From contig NZ_RBZW01000003.1 of NCBI RefSeq assembly GCF_006543045.1, positions 62,001-126,000 on the forward strand: 64,000 bases of DNA, given 5' to 3'. Positions 52,031 to 60,863 of this stretch are shown in pieces. The notes beneath the pieces are model-generated. The model ran no database searches and was not told the origin of the DNA. It saw only the letters and a list, made by a program, of their open reading frames with translations. The first letter of the stretch is position 1, and each line of letters begins with the position of its first letter. The translations under genes were made by a program, and so were the position numbers. The stretch is from Salinadaptatus halalkaliphilus. Lineage in GTDB: Archaea; Halobacteriota; Halobacteria; Halobacteriales; Natrialbaceae.

Positions 52031-54097
52031 GTGTCGAAGCAGGTTCAGGAGGTCGAGACGATCTTCTGTCACGAGACCGGCGGGGACTACCTCGTCGTCG
52101 TCGAGCGTGATGGCAAGCGGCTGTTCCGTGCGAAGGTCGGTCTCTCCGAGACGTCGGCCGGCCCCCGTCCGGCGAAGTTCCGGCTGAAAGACGGCTCGAG
52201 CGAGGAGCCACGCCAGCCAGACGAGTTCGTCGAGCTCGCCCGACGAGCCAAGCGGATCCGCATCTCGGAACAGACCTCTCCCGCCGGTCGTCGCGAGGTT
52301 ATGGACATGCTCGCCGGCTACCAGCTCGAGGACAAGGCGAAGGCCGTCCGGACCTGTCGCTACTGCGCCTCCGCGGGGCGGTACTCGCCGATCACGACCG
52401 AGACCGCGGTCAAGGACGACGAAGACTGGATCTGTCGGGACTGTGCGCGCCAGGAACTCGAGCGTCAGCTCTCCTACTCGGGCGGCGGACAGGTGACGGG
52501 CGCGGCCAAAGAGCGTCTCGAGGAGCTCATGATGGAGGTCCAGGATCTGGACCGGATCGTCAACCTGCTCAAGGGCCGACTCGATCCCGATCTGACGAAG
52601 TTCGATACGATCTCGGCGACGACCGACGAGGTCGACCCCGTCCGTACCGACTCGCTGGATCTGCATCCCGATCTGCAGGACCTGCTCGAGGATCGCTTCG
52701 AGACCCTGCTGCCGGTTCAGAGCCTCGCGGTGGAAAACGGCCTCTTTGGTGACGAGGATCAAATGGTCGTCTCGGCGACGGCGACCGGGAAGACCCTCGT
52801 CGGCGAGATGACGGGACTCGATCGCGTGTTGAACGGGAAGGGGACGATGCTCTTTCTCGTCCCCCTCGTCGCACTCGCGAACCAGAAGTACGAGGACTTT
52901 CAGGACGAGTACGGCCACCTCGTCGACGTCTCCATCCGCGTGGGCGCGAGTCGGATCAACGACGACGGCAACCAGTTCGATCCCAACGCCGACGTCATCG
53001 TCGGCACCTACGAGGGGATCGACCACGCCCTGCGGACGAACAAGGAGATGGGCGATATCGGGACCGTGGTCATCGACGAGGTCCACACCCTGAAAGAGGA
53101 AGATCGAGGCCACCGACTGGACGGGCTCATTTCTCGGCTCAAATACACGTGTGAACAACGGGCCAAGCGTCGGGACGAGTACTCCGGCGCGCAGTGGGTC
53201 TACCTCTCCGCGACCGTCGGCAACCCCGAGCATCTGGCAGCGTCGCTCGAGTCGACGCTCATCGAGTTCGAGGAACGGCCGGTCCCCATCGAGCGCCACG
53301 TCACCTTCGCCGACGGCCAGGAGAAGGTAAACGTCGAGAACAAGCTCGTCAGACGCGAGTTCGACACCGAATCCTCGAAGGGGTATCGCGGACAGACGAT
53401 CATCTTCACGAACTCCCGTCGCCGGTGTCACGAAATCAGCCGGAAACTCGAGTACTCCTCGGCGCCGTATCACGCCGGGCTGGATTACAAACGCCGCAAG
53501 CGCGTCGAGCGCCAGTTCGGCGACCAGGATCTCGCGGCGGTCGTGACGACCGCGGCGCTGGCGGCGGGGGTCGACTTCCCGGCCTCGCAGGTCGTCTTCG
53601 ACTCGCTGGCGATGGGCATCGAGTGGCTCTCGGTCCAGGAGTTCCACCAAATGCTCGGCCGCGCAGGCCGACCGGACTACCACGACGAAGGCAAGGTGTA
53701 CGTCCTCGTCGAGCCCGACTGCTCGTATCACAACTCGATGGAGATGACCGAAGACGAGGTCGCGTTCAAACTCCTGAAAGGCGAGATGGAGTCGGTAATG
53801 ACCCACTACGACGAGGCCGCCGCCATCGAGGAGACCCTGGCGAATGTCACCGTCGGCGGCAAGGCCGCCAAGGCGCTCAACGACCGCATGCTCGGCGACG
53901 TCCCCACGAAACACGCCATCGGGAAACTGCTCGAGTACGAGTTCATCGACGGCTTCGAACCGACGCCGCTGGGACAGGTCGTCACCGAGCACTTCCTCGA
54001 TCCCGGTGCGGCCTTCACGCTGCTGGATGGCATCCGAAAAGATGCTCATCCGTACGATCTGATCGTGGACATAGAGCAACGGGATTCGGAGCTGTAA
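52031..54097 (+). CDS. Superfamily 2 DEAD/DEAH helicase with N-terminal zinc ribbon
   Basis: A 688-aa ATP-dependent helicase. Residues about 110-140 hold a zinc ribbon (CRYCASAGRYSP...WICRDC). The helicase core has motif I SATATGKTLVGE (about residue 246), motif Ia FLVPLVALANQKY, motif II IDEVHTL, motif III YLSATVGN, motif IV TIIFTNSRRRCHEI, motif V TTAALAAGVDFPAS and motif VI HQMLGRAGRPDYH. The arrangement is like archaeal Hel308/Ski2-type enzymes, but with the unusual N-terminal ribbon and a short C-terminus. It starts at GTG 52031. Likely in repair or RNA turnover; the substrate is inferred, not visible. Confidence 0.85.
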   Translation: MSKQVQEVETIFCHETGGDYLVVVERDGKRLFRAKVGLSETSAGPRPAKFRLKDGSSEEPRQPDEFVELARRAKRIRISEQTSPAGRREVMDMLAGYQLEDKAKAVRTCRYCASAGRYSPITTETAVKDDEDWICRDCARQELERQLSYSGGGQVTGAAKERLEELMMEVQDLDRIVNLLKGRLDPDLTKFDTISATTDEVDPVRTDSLDLHPDLQDLLEDRFETLLPVQSLAVENGLFGDEDQMVVSATATGKTLVGEMTGLDRVLNGKGTMLFLVPLVALANQKYEDFQDEYGHLVDVSIRVGASRINDDGNQFDPNADVIVGTYEGIDHALRTNKEMGDIGTVVIDEVHTLKEEDRGHRLDGLISRLKYTCEQRAKRRDEYSGAQWVYLSATVGNPEHLAASLESTLIEFEERPVPIERHVTFADGQEKVNVENKLVRREFDTESSKGYRGQTIIFTNSRRRCHEISRKLEYSSAPYHAGLDYKRRKRVERQFGDQDLAAVVTTAALAAGVDFPASQVVFDSLAMGIEWLSVQEFHQMLGRAGRPDYHDEGKVYVLVEPDCSYHNSMEMTEDEVAFKLLKGEMESVMTHYDEAAAIEETLANVTVGGKAAKALNDRMLGDVPTKHAIGKLLEYEFIDGFEPTPLGQVVTEHFLDPGAAFTLLDGIRKDAHPYDLIVDIEQRDSEL

Positions 54098-54200
54098 GCA
54101 GGAGCTAGCACGTAGTCGAACGACCTGATTCTGCATACGTGTACGCTGCCTCCCGAAGCGCGAACGAAGGGCTTTCCCTCGCGGCCGGCGACGCTCGAGT

Positions 54201-55847
54201 ATGGACGATTCAACGCGCGTCGAGTGGCGCGAGTGGGGACAGGCGGCCTTCGACGAGGCGGCGGCGGCAGAGTGCCCGGTCTTGCTCTCGCTGACCGCGA
54301 CGTGGTGTGATCACTGTCACGAGATGGACGCGGAGACGTATTCCGAGCCCCGGATCGCGGCGAACGTCAACGATAGCTTCGTCCCGGTTCGCGTCGACGT
54401 CGACCGCCACCCGCGGGTTCGGGATCGGTACAACATGGGCGGCTTCCCCTCGACGGTCTTTCTCGCCCCCAACGGCGAGTTGCTGACCGGCTCTGGCTAT
54501 CTCGGCCCCGACGGGATGCGCCAGGTGCTCGACAGCGTCCGGACGATGTGGCAGACCAAAGGTAGCGGCGCCGGCCGGGTGCCGCGTCCGCTACGCGAGG
54601 ATAACCCGCCAGCCGGCGAGCTGACCGACGACGTCGAGGCCGCGATGCTCGGCCAGCTAACCGAGAGCTACGACGAGGTCGCCGGCGGCTGGGGGACCGA
54701 GCCGAAGTTTCCCCTCCCCGACGCCCTCGAGTTCGCGCTGAAACGCGACCGGGAGATGGCGCTGCGATCGTTCGACGCGGTGAGTGCGAACTTGCTGGAC
54801 GAGTACGACGGTGGGTTCTACCGGTTCGCGACCGATCAGGACTGGTCGGGACTGCAGTACGAGAAACTGTTAGATTCGAACGCCGCGCTCGTCCGGGCGT
54901 TTGCCAACGCCTACCTGCATACGGGTAGCGACGAGTATCGCGAGCCAGCCGCAAAGACGATCGAATTCCTGACGACGACGCTGTGGAACGACGACGCCGA
55001 CGCCTTCGCCAACAGTCAGGCCCCGGGCGAGCTCGAGGCCCACGGGATCGACGCGACCGATCGCGAACTCGCGGACGAACCGCCCGTCGACGACGGCGTT
55101 TTCGCCGGGCCGAACGCACTCGCCATCGACGGGCTCCTGACCTATTACGGCTACACCGACGACGAGCGCGCCCGCCGGTACGCCGAGCGTGCCCTCGAGA
55201 CGCTTCGAACCGACTTTCTCGTCGACGGCGTCGTCGCCCATAGCCAGGAGACCACGCTCGGTCCCGAGAGCGAACCGATTCCGCTGCTCTCTACCCAGGC
55301 CCGGACGCTCGAGGCGCTGACGACGGCTGCGAGCACGCTCGAGCCCGGCCTACTCGCGGACGCGCGAGCGGTTGCGGACGCGACGGTCGACCGCCTGCGT
55401 GACGAGCGGTCGTTCCTCGATGGGCCGGCGGCGGGCGTCGGCCTGGTAGCACAACCGCTGCGACCGCTCGATTCGAACGTCGCCGCTGCCGAGGCGCTGG
55501 CCGACCTTGCGGTTCTTACCGGCGACGACGAGTACAGAACGTACGCTCGTGAGACGCTCGAGTCCTTCGCCGGCGCGAGCGATCGGTTTGGCCCCCAGGT
55601 CGCTCGCTACGCGACCGCGACCTCGCGGCTGCTCGAAGGGCCGCTCGTGATTCGGGTCGGTGACGGGGCGGGAAGTGACCTCCACCGCGCGGCGCTCCGG
55701 ATGGCCGATCACGAGAAGGTAGTCGTTCCGGGGGCGACCGATGTACTGTCGGCCGAGCAAGCGCGGGTCGAACGCGGCGAGTTCGCCTCCGACGTAGCCG
55801 AAACTCCCGAACAGTTGAGCCAGCGTGTTCAGGCTGCCCTCGAGTAG
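54201..55847 (+). CDS. DUF255 thioredoxin-fold protein (SSP411/YyaL-like)
   Basis: A 548-aa protein. The N-terminal thioredoxin-like domain has the motif ATWCDHCHEMDAETYSEP (CDHC at about residues 32-35), NMGGFPSTVFLAPNGE and the family's VPVRVDVDRHP. Residues from about 140 form the long helical glycoside-hydrolase-like barrel (GGWGTEPKFPLPDALEFAL, YDGGFYRFATDQDWS, YEKLLDSNAALVRAF). It is shorter than typical members (650-700 aa) but the key segments are there. The function is unsettled. Confidence 0.85.
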   Translation: MDDSTRVEWREWGQAAFDEAAAAECPVLLSLTATWCDHCHEMDAETYSEPRIAANVNDSFVPVRVDVDRHPRVRDRYNMGGFPSTVFLAPNGELLTGSGYLGPDGMRQVLDSVRTMWQTKGSGAGRVPRPLREDNPPAGELTDDVEAAMLGQLTESYDEVAGGWGTEPKFPLPDALEFALKRDREMALRSFDAVSANLLDEYDGGFYRFATDQDWSGLQYEKLLDSNAALVRAFANAYLHTGSDEYREPAAKTIEFLTTTLWNDDADAFANSQAPGELEAHGIDATDRELADEPPVDDGVFAGPNALAIDGLLTYYGYTDDERARRYAERALETLRTDFLVDGVVAHSQETTLGPESEPIPLLSTQARTLEALTTAASTLEPGLLADARAVADATVDRLRDERSFLDGPAAGVGLVAQPLRPLDSNVAAAEALADLAVLTGDDEYRTYARETLESFAGASDRFGPQVARYATATSRLLEGPLVIRVGDGAGSDLHRAALRMADHEKVVVPGATDVLSAEQARVERGEFASDVAETPEQLSQRVQAALE

Positions 55848-55928
55848 CGTTGGGCGGGAACGGTCGTGATTTCGGCCTGGTGAGCAACTACCACAGTGTT
55901 TATGTTTCTTCGGTTGCCAGACACGTAC

Positions 55929-56747
55929 ATGGCCAGTCTCAGGGATCTCGGGCTCTCGGAGTACGAAGCAAGAGCCTATCGCGCGCTGCTGAATACGGGC
56001 CCCACAACCGCCAAGGAGTTGTCTCGAGCGAGCGACGTTCCGATGGGACGGATCTACGACGTGCTAAACAGCATCGAACAGTACAATCTCGTGCGGAGCC
56101 AGACGGCGAGTCGGCCGAAAAAGTACGTCGCCGTCGAGCCCTCGACTGCGCTGGATCGGTTGCTCGACGACAAGAAACGGGAACTCGAGGAGAAGGCCGA
56201 ACAGTACGAGTCGATCGTCGACGACCTGGCGAACGAACTCGACGCTGCCGAGCCGGTCGAAGAACAGTTTTGGACCGCCGCCGTCGGTCCGGACGAGACA
56301 CTGGACCTCCTGTTAGAACGATTAGCAGCCGCCGACGACCACATCGTGATGGTGACGGCCGATCCGATCCCCCAGCGGGACATGCAGGCCGTCAGCGAGG
56401 AGGTCAACGCCCAACTCGAGGATGCACTCGACCGGGGTGTCTCGATCGACGTGTTGATGACGCGCAAGATGGTGTCGTCGCTTTCGGAGAAGGTCGGCAA
56501 ACGCTATCGGACGACCCTCCAATCCCGGGAGAATTACAACGTCCGAACCTACGAGGACGAAGCCGATTCGTTCAACACCGGCTCGTTCAACATCATCGAC
56601 GGCGTCGAGGTTTGTATCCAGGTTCCGAACCCTCTCTCTTCGGACGATGCCTTCGGTATGATCGATCTCAAGGATCCCGAATTCGCCGCGAGCGTCCACG
56701 AGGAGTTCGCCCCGAAGTGGGACGAGGCCGAGCCACTCGAGTTCTGA
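55929..56747 (+). CDS. TrmB family transcriptional regulator
   Basis: A 272-aa regulator. The N-terminal winged helix is LRDLGLSEYEARAYRALLNT with TAKELSRASDVPMGRIYDVL, followed by an amphipathic helix (LLDDKKRELEEKAEQYESIV) and the TrmB sensor domain (PLD-like fold; VMVTADPIPQRDM). TrmB proteins often sense sugars, but this type is widespread in haloarchaea with diverse roles. A TATA-like GTTTATG (about 55895) lies about 30 nt before the ATG at 55929, so that start is chosen over 55896. Its stop codon TGA forms the first bases of palindrome E. Confidence 0.87.
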   Translation: MASLRDLGLSEYEARAYRALLNTGPTTAKELSRASDVPMGRIYDVLNSIEQYNLVRSQTASRPKKYVAVEPSTALDRLLDDKKRELEEKAEQYESIVDDLANELDAAEPVEEQFWTAAVGPDETLDLLLERLAAADDHIVMVTADPIPQRDMQAVSEEVNAQLEDALDRGVSIDVLMTRKMVSSLSEKVGKRYRTTLQSRENYNVRTYEDEADSFNTGSFNIIDGVEVCIQVPNPLSSDDAFGMIDLKDPEFAASVHEEFAPKWDEAEPLEF

Positions 56748-56826
56748 TCCGTCTGCTGGAACCGTATACCGGGAAACCGGAGAGGTGTCGTGGTTTCCCG
56801 GTATTGACTGACAGCGGTCCGTATGA
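56745..56826. repeat. Palindromic element E (82 bp) starting at a stop codon
   Basis: The inner arms ATACCGGGAAACC (56766-56778) and GGTTTCCCGGTAT (56792-56804) are a perfect 13-bp inverted repeat around a 13-nt loop. The outer ends read TGATCCG on the left, where the TGA is the TrmB stop codon, and TCATACGGACCGCTGT inverted from the right. Size and ends match elements A and B. It could act as a transcription terminator for the TrmB gene. Confidence 0.65.
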
Positions 56827-56926
56827 ATGCTAATCGTTTAGTACATTCGAGCAGGACTGCGGACACGCGTCGCAGTAGCTGACCGTCGCTGCTGTCAGAC
56901 TATCTCGATCCACAACGAGTCGATCC

Positions 56927-59023
56927 ATGTCTCAACCGATTTCCGTTCTCGTCGTCGACAACGAACCCGGGTTCGCCGACCTCGCGGCCGAGATGCTCGA
57001 GCGCGAACGCGAGGACATCGCCGCCGAGTCGGCGACCAGCGGTCCCGACGCACTTGCCCGTCTCGACGAACAGCCGATCGATTGTATCGTCAGCGACTAC
57101 GAAATGCCCGATCTCTCCGGACTCGAGTTGCTCGAGCGCGTTCGTGAGCGCGATCCGGAGCTACCGTTTATTCTCTTCACCGGTCGCGGGTCCGAGGACG
57201 TCGCCAGCGAGGCGATCGCTGCCGGCGTGACCCAGTATCTCCAGAAAGAATCCGGCAGCGAACAGTACGCGTTGCTAGCGAACCAGATCACGAACGCCGT
57301 CTCACGATACCGAACCGAGACGGCGCTGCGAGAGAGCGAGCGCCGCTACGAACGAACCGTCGCGACCCTCCACGAAGCGACGCGACGGCTGATGCGAGCC
57401 GAGACGAAAACCGATATCTACCAGCAGGCGGTCGACGTCGCCAGCGACATCCTCGAGGCGACGGTCGCCGTCGCCTACGCCTTTGATCCCGGTCGTGGCG
57501 TTCTCGAGCACGCGGCGTCGGCGCGAACGTCTCGCGAGCCGGTCGATCCGGTCGAATCGTTCGAACGCGGCGACGGACGGATCTGGGACGTGTTTTCGGC
57601 TGGCGAACGCGAGTCTGTCTCCCACGATGCCGATGACGGCGTGACGATCAACGAGACGGTCAGCCGACGTGAACTGCTCGTCCCACTCGGCGCACACGGC
57701 GTCATCGCGGCGGGGACCTCGTCGACCGACGGGTTCGACGAGACGACGACGGAGCTGTTTCAGGTACTTGCAGCCAACACGGAAGCGGCACTCGACCGCG
57801 CCGAGCGCGAGCAGCTGCTCCGGGAACACGACCGCACGCTGACCGATCAAAACGAGGAACTGACGCGGCTCAACCACATCAACGAGATCGTCCGCGAGAT
57901 CAATCACGGTATTGCGCAGGCTTCGACCCGCGAGGAGATCGAAACGACGGTCTGTAACCGACTGGCCGACACCGACCGCTATCGGTTCGCCTGGATCGCC
58001 ACGACTGACGACGACGCGAGCGGTCCGGACACCTGGGACGGCATCGATGCGAGCTACGTCGATCGCATCCGCAACGACGACCGGGCGCCCGAAACGACAC
58101 TGGCCGAGCGAACACTCGAGCGCGGCTGCGTCCAGATCGTCGAGAACGTCCTCGAGGCCGATGGCTGGGATCGTCGACGAACCGAGGCGTTGACCTACGG
58201 CTTTCAGACGATCGTCGCCGTCCCACTGTCGGCCCAGGACCACCAGTTCGGCGTCTTGTTCGTCCACGTCGACGGCGTCGACGCGATCGGCGATAGCGGA
58301 CGAGACGTCTTCGCGGAACTCGGCGAGACGATCGGTTACGCGATCCGATCGGTCGAGCGGACGCAGGCGATGCTCACCGACAGCCACCTCGAGCTCGAAC
58401 TCGTCTGTCGAGACGAGCGGCTGCTGCTCAACCGGCTCGCCGAATTCGTCGACGGTGAGATCACGGTCGAGGGGGTCGTCGACCGCGATGGCGACCCCAG
58501 CGTCTTCGTCAGTACGCCGGTGACGGCCGATCTCTCCGCTCTCGCCGACGAACGCGCGACTGTCGAGGCGACGACCCTTGTTTCGTCGGGCGAGGACGAA
58601 CGCCTGTTCGAACTGACCCTGACGTCGATGCCGCTCTGGTCGGTACTTCGGAGCCACAACGTCCGATTGCGAACAGCGACCGCAGTCGACGGCGCCGCGA
58701 CGCTCGTCCTCGACGTGCCCCAGCCGACCGAAACTCGCTCGCTCGTCGAAGCCATCAAAGCGGAGTTTCCGGCGACGGAACTGGTCGCACGTCGCGAAAC
58801 GGAACGGACGCGGTCGGCCCACCAACTCGATACCTACCTCGAGGAGCGATTGACCGATAAGCAGTTTGCCGCCCTGCAGGCGGCCCACTACGGCGGCTTC
58901 TTCGAGTGGCCACGCGAGAGCACCGGCGAGGATCTCGCCGACGCCCTCGATATCTCTGCGCCGACGTATCACTACCACCTGCGAGCGGCCGAACGCAAGC
59001 TCGTTTCCCTCGTCTTCGAGTGA
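56927..59023 (+). CDS. Receiver-GAF-GAF response regulator with HTH_10
   Basis: A 698-aa cytoplasmic regulator. The receiver domain is at about residues 1-120: VLVVDNEPGFADLA (acidic pocket), phospho-acceptor Asp53 in CIVSDYEMPDLSG, and YLQKES (conserved Lys). Two GAF domains follow at about 140-285 and 310-465. A Bat-type linker and the C-terminal HTH_10 complete it (LTDKQFAALQAAHYGGFFEW, EDLADALDISAPTYHYHLR). A partner histidine kinase is not nearby. It relates to the PAS-GAF regulator at 26240 by its C-terminal half. Confidence 0.9.
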   Translation: MSQPISVLVVDNEPGFADLAAEMLEREREDIAAESATSGPDALARLDEQPIDCIVSDYEMPDLSGLELLERVRERDPELPFILFTGRGSEDVASEAIAAGVTQYLQKESGSEQYALLANQITNAVSRYRTETALRESERRYERTVATLHEATRRLMRAETKTDIYQQAVDVASDILEATVAVAYAFDPGRGVLEHAASARTSREPVDPVESFERGDGRIWDVFSAGERESVSHDADDGVTINETVSRRELLVPLGAHGVIAAGTSSTDGFDETTTELFQVLAANTEAALDRAEREQLLREHDRTLTDQNEELTRLNHINEIVREINHGIAQASTREEIETTVCNRLADTDRYRFAWIATTDDDASGPDTWDGIDASYVDRIRNDDRAPETTLAERTLERGCVQIVENVLEADGWDRRRTEALTYGFQTIVAVPLSAQDHQFGVLFVHVDGVDAIGDSGRDVFAELGETIGYAIRSVERTQAMLTDSHLELELVCRDERLLLNRLAEFVDGEITVEGVVDRDGDPSVFVSTPVTADLSALADERATVEATTLVSSGEDERLFELTLTSMPLWSVLRSHNVRLRTATAVDGAATLVLDVPQPTETRSLVEAIKAEFPATELVARRETERTRSAHQLDTYLEERLTDKQFAALQAAHYGGFFEWPRESTGEDLADALDISAPTYHYHLRAAERKLVSLVFE

Positions 59024-59409
59024 CCGCGCCCCTGTTTCTCGAGTGGATCGCCACCACTCCCGAGAACCATCTAAACAATTAGAACTCTCTCAAAACCATC
59101 ACTAAACAGTTAGAGGACATATTTATTCACATCCCAGCCATACGCTGAAATGGCGATCTTCGATAGACTGTCGCCACCCCCAATCCCCCACCCCCACTTT
59201 CGTGACGACCGATTATGTCTCGGGAGGTGCTACCTCGTCGAACGCGCAGTACCGATACACACAGCCCGTCGAACGCGCAGTACCGATACACCACGGCCGA
59301 TCCGTGACCGGCACGCGTCGTCGCCACTCGAGAGCACAGCGACGGGCTGCTATACAGCGTCCCGTCCACCCGACGGATTCGACCCAGCAGTGCAGGGATG
59401 GGACGCCAC
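59024..59409 (+). promoter_or_regulatory. Orphan promoter-like region with operator-like and direct repeats
   Basis: This 386-bp stretch lies between two genes that converge on it, so no promoter is needed for them. It contains TCTAAACAATTAGA (59070-59083) and ACTAAACAGTTAGA (59101-59114), two similar short inverted repeats 31 bp apart. A TATA-like CATATTTATT (about 59118-59127) follows, then an ATG at 59150 at leaderless distance. A 25-bp direct repeat at 59236-59260 and 59267-59291 (CGTCGAACGCGCAG...) also has a 31-bp period. The frame from 59150 (to 59662) has Arg/Ser-rich, non-haloarchaeal composition and runs antisense into the methyltransferase gene. A regulated non-coding or antisense transcript is possible. 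Confidence 0.45.
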
Positions 59410-60177
59410 TCAGGAACGTGGATATCGCGACGGCGCTTCCCTGGCGTCGTCCCACTCGATCCACTCCTGTTCCCAACCACGACGGCTCTGGGCACGTCGA
59501 CGCGCGTGTTCCCGATCTTCGCGAGTCATCCGGTTTCGTTCGACTGCGCCGGGCTGTTCACCCTCGACGAGCAACGGATCGAGCGCCACGCTATCGAACT
59601 GGACGCGGTCGCCCCCGGCCGAGATCGCCTCGAGTTGCTGGATCTGGCTCCCACGAGGGTAGACGAGTCGCCCATCCTCGTGTAACTGCTCGAGGAGGGC
59701 TTGTGGCGGCTCGACGACTGCAGCCTCGAGCAGGATGCGATCAAAGGGTGCGTACTCCGGCAGCCCGTCGGCACCGTCGCGACAATCGACGAGGATGCCG
59801 TCGTACCCCGCCGCCTCGAGGTTCGTTCGCGCTTCGAAGACGAGCGGCCGTGCGATGTCGATGGCGTGGACGTTCATCTCGTCGACGAGTTCGGCCGCGA
59901 CGGCCGCCGTGTAGCCGATTCCGACACCGACGACGAGCACCGTCTCGTCGTCCTCGAGTGCCAACGCCTCGAGCAACTGGGCTGCCGTACTCGGAGCGAG
60001 CGCGCGCGTCCCGAGTACCTCGTGATCGCGGTCGGCGTAGGCTCCACGCTCGTCAGGTAGAAACTCGTGACGGGGTACCTCCCGCATCGCGACGGCGACG
60101 CCCTCGTCGCTTACCACCTCCTTCGGTGGGGACTCGAGGCCGTCGACCATATCCTCTCGGAGTACCGCGGGATCCAT
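59410..60177 (-). CDS. pcm: Protein-L-isoaspartate O-methyltransferase
   Basis: A 255-aa SAM-dependent repair enzyme for isoaspartyl residues. Family segments: VAVAMREVPRHEFLPDERG at about residue 28, APSTAAQLLEALAL, the SAM-binding loop VLVVGVGIGYTAAVAAEL (about 81-98), and the C-terminal RLVYPRGSQIQQLEAIS. The C-terminal 40 residues are an Arg-rich extra tail. In the usual motif GxGxGY the first Gly context is kept as GVGIGY. The ATG at 60177 (MDPAVLREDMVDGL) is chosen over the longer frame to 60333. Confidence 0.85.
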   Translation of the reverse strand: MDPAVLREDMVDGLESPPKEVVSDEGVAVAMREVPRHEFLPDERGAYADRDHEVLGTRALAPSTAAQLLEALALEDDETVLVVGVGIGYTAAVAAELVDEMNVHAIDIARPLVFEARTNLEAAGYDGILVDCRDGADGLPEYAPFDRILLEAAVVEPPQALLEQLHEDGRLVYPRGSQIQQLEAISAGGDRVQFDSVALDPLLVEGEQPGAVERNRMTREDREHARRRAQSRRGWEQEWIEWDDAREAPSRYPRS

Positions 60178-60340
60178 ACTCGAGCTATCGCGCCGGCGAT
60201 TATGAAAGGCGCGCTTGCTCGCTCGGTGGTGGGAATCGGGTTGCTGGAACACGGTGGTCCACAGCAACGAGCCCGCTCCGATCGAGGACACTCGAACGAA
60301 CCGATATGTGCGGCTCGTGCCGTTGTGCGCCACAAAAGTA

Positions 60341-60413
60341 TGGGATCGCCCGGATTTGAACCGGGGTCACGGGCACCCAAGGCCCGAAGTATACCAAGCT
60401 AACCCACGATCCC
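60341..60413 (-). tRNA. tRNA-Pro (TGG)
   Basis: On the minus strand a 73-nt cloverleaf: acceptor GGGATCG/CGATCCC with discriminator A, anticodon stem CGGGC/GCCCG with loop CTTGGGT (anticodon TGG), and T arm GGTTCAAATC. CCA is not encoded and there is no intron. Confidence 0.9.
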
Positions 60414-60495
60414 GTACCTACTCCTTTCGGGTGGATTAGTTAAAGGGTTTCGTTCCGTGCCGAAGGGTTTTGTCTCTCGCAAGCGTCTCTCAACT

Positions 60496-60750
60496 ATGGG
60501 TACAGGACTCGAGATCCTGCTGTTGATTCTGGTCCTCGCCGCCGTATTGGGCGCGTCGACGCTCATCGAGACGGTCAGGCCGTTTCTCGTCAACGCCGTC
60601 GTCGGTCTGGTCGTGTTGTTTCTCGCTAATGCGGTCTTCGGACTCTCGGTAACCGTCACGCCGATCGCGCTCGCGGTCGTCGCTATCGGCGGCATCCCCG
60701 GCGCGCTGTTAGTTATTCTGCTGGCGCTGTTCGGCGTCGCGTTCGTTTGA
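60496..60750 (+). CDS. BofA-like small membrane protein
   Basis: An 84-aa protein of two hydrophobic hairpins with the BofA-family phrase FLVNAVVGLVVLFLANAVFG and the C-terminal AIGGIPGALLVILLALFGVAF. In bacilli BofA restrains sigma-K processing; archaeal members have no such target, so their function is unknown. The ATG at 60496 (MGTGLEILLLIL) matches the family start. It lies 114 nt before the FxsA gene on the same strand. Confidence 0.8.
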   Translation: MGTGLEILLLILVLAAVLGASTLIETVRPFLVNAVVGLVVLFLANAVFGLSVTVTPIALAVVAIGGIPGALLVILLALFGVAFV

Positions 60751-60863
60751 GGCGGTCCCGTCCCTGTCACCGTGGCTCGTCTACGAACGGTCCGTGAACC
60801 GTCTGCGTCGCCGACGTGCGACGAGAGTAAAGCGTTTTCACCCTCCACCGGCTATATCGGGGT

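Noticed and set aside
51947-54136. 729-codon minus-strand frame opposite the helicase
   Set aside because: Mirror of a strongly coding sense gene; no promoter or family similarity.
57302-58978. 558-codon minus-strand frame opposite the receiver-GAF regulator
   Set aside because: Same GC-driven shadow; composition is repetitive Arg/Val/Asp without motifs.
59236-59291. Two 25-bp direct repeats with short spacer, as a possible CRISPR
   Set aside because: Only two copies, 6-nt spacer, no cas genes; described as a tandem duplication instead.
59150-59662. 170-codon frame behind the orphan promoter
   Set aside because: Arg/Ser-rich, low Asp/Glu, overlaps the end of pcm in antisense; kept only as evidence for a possible transcript.
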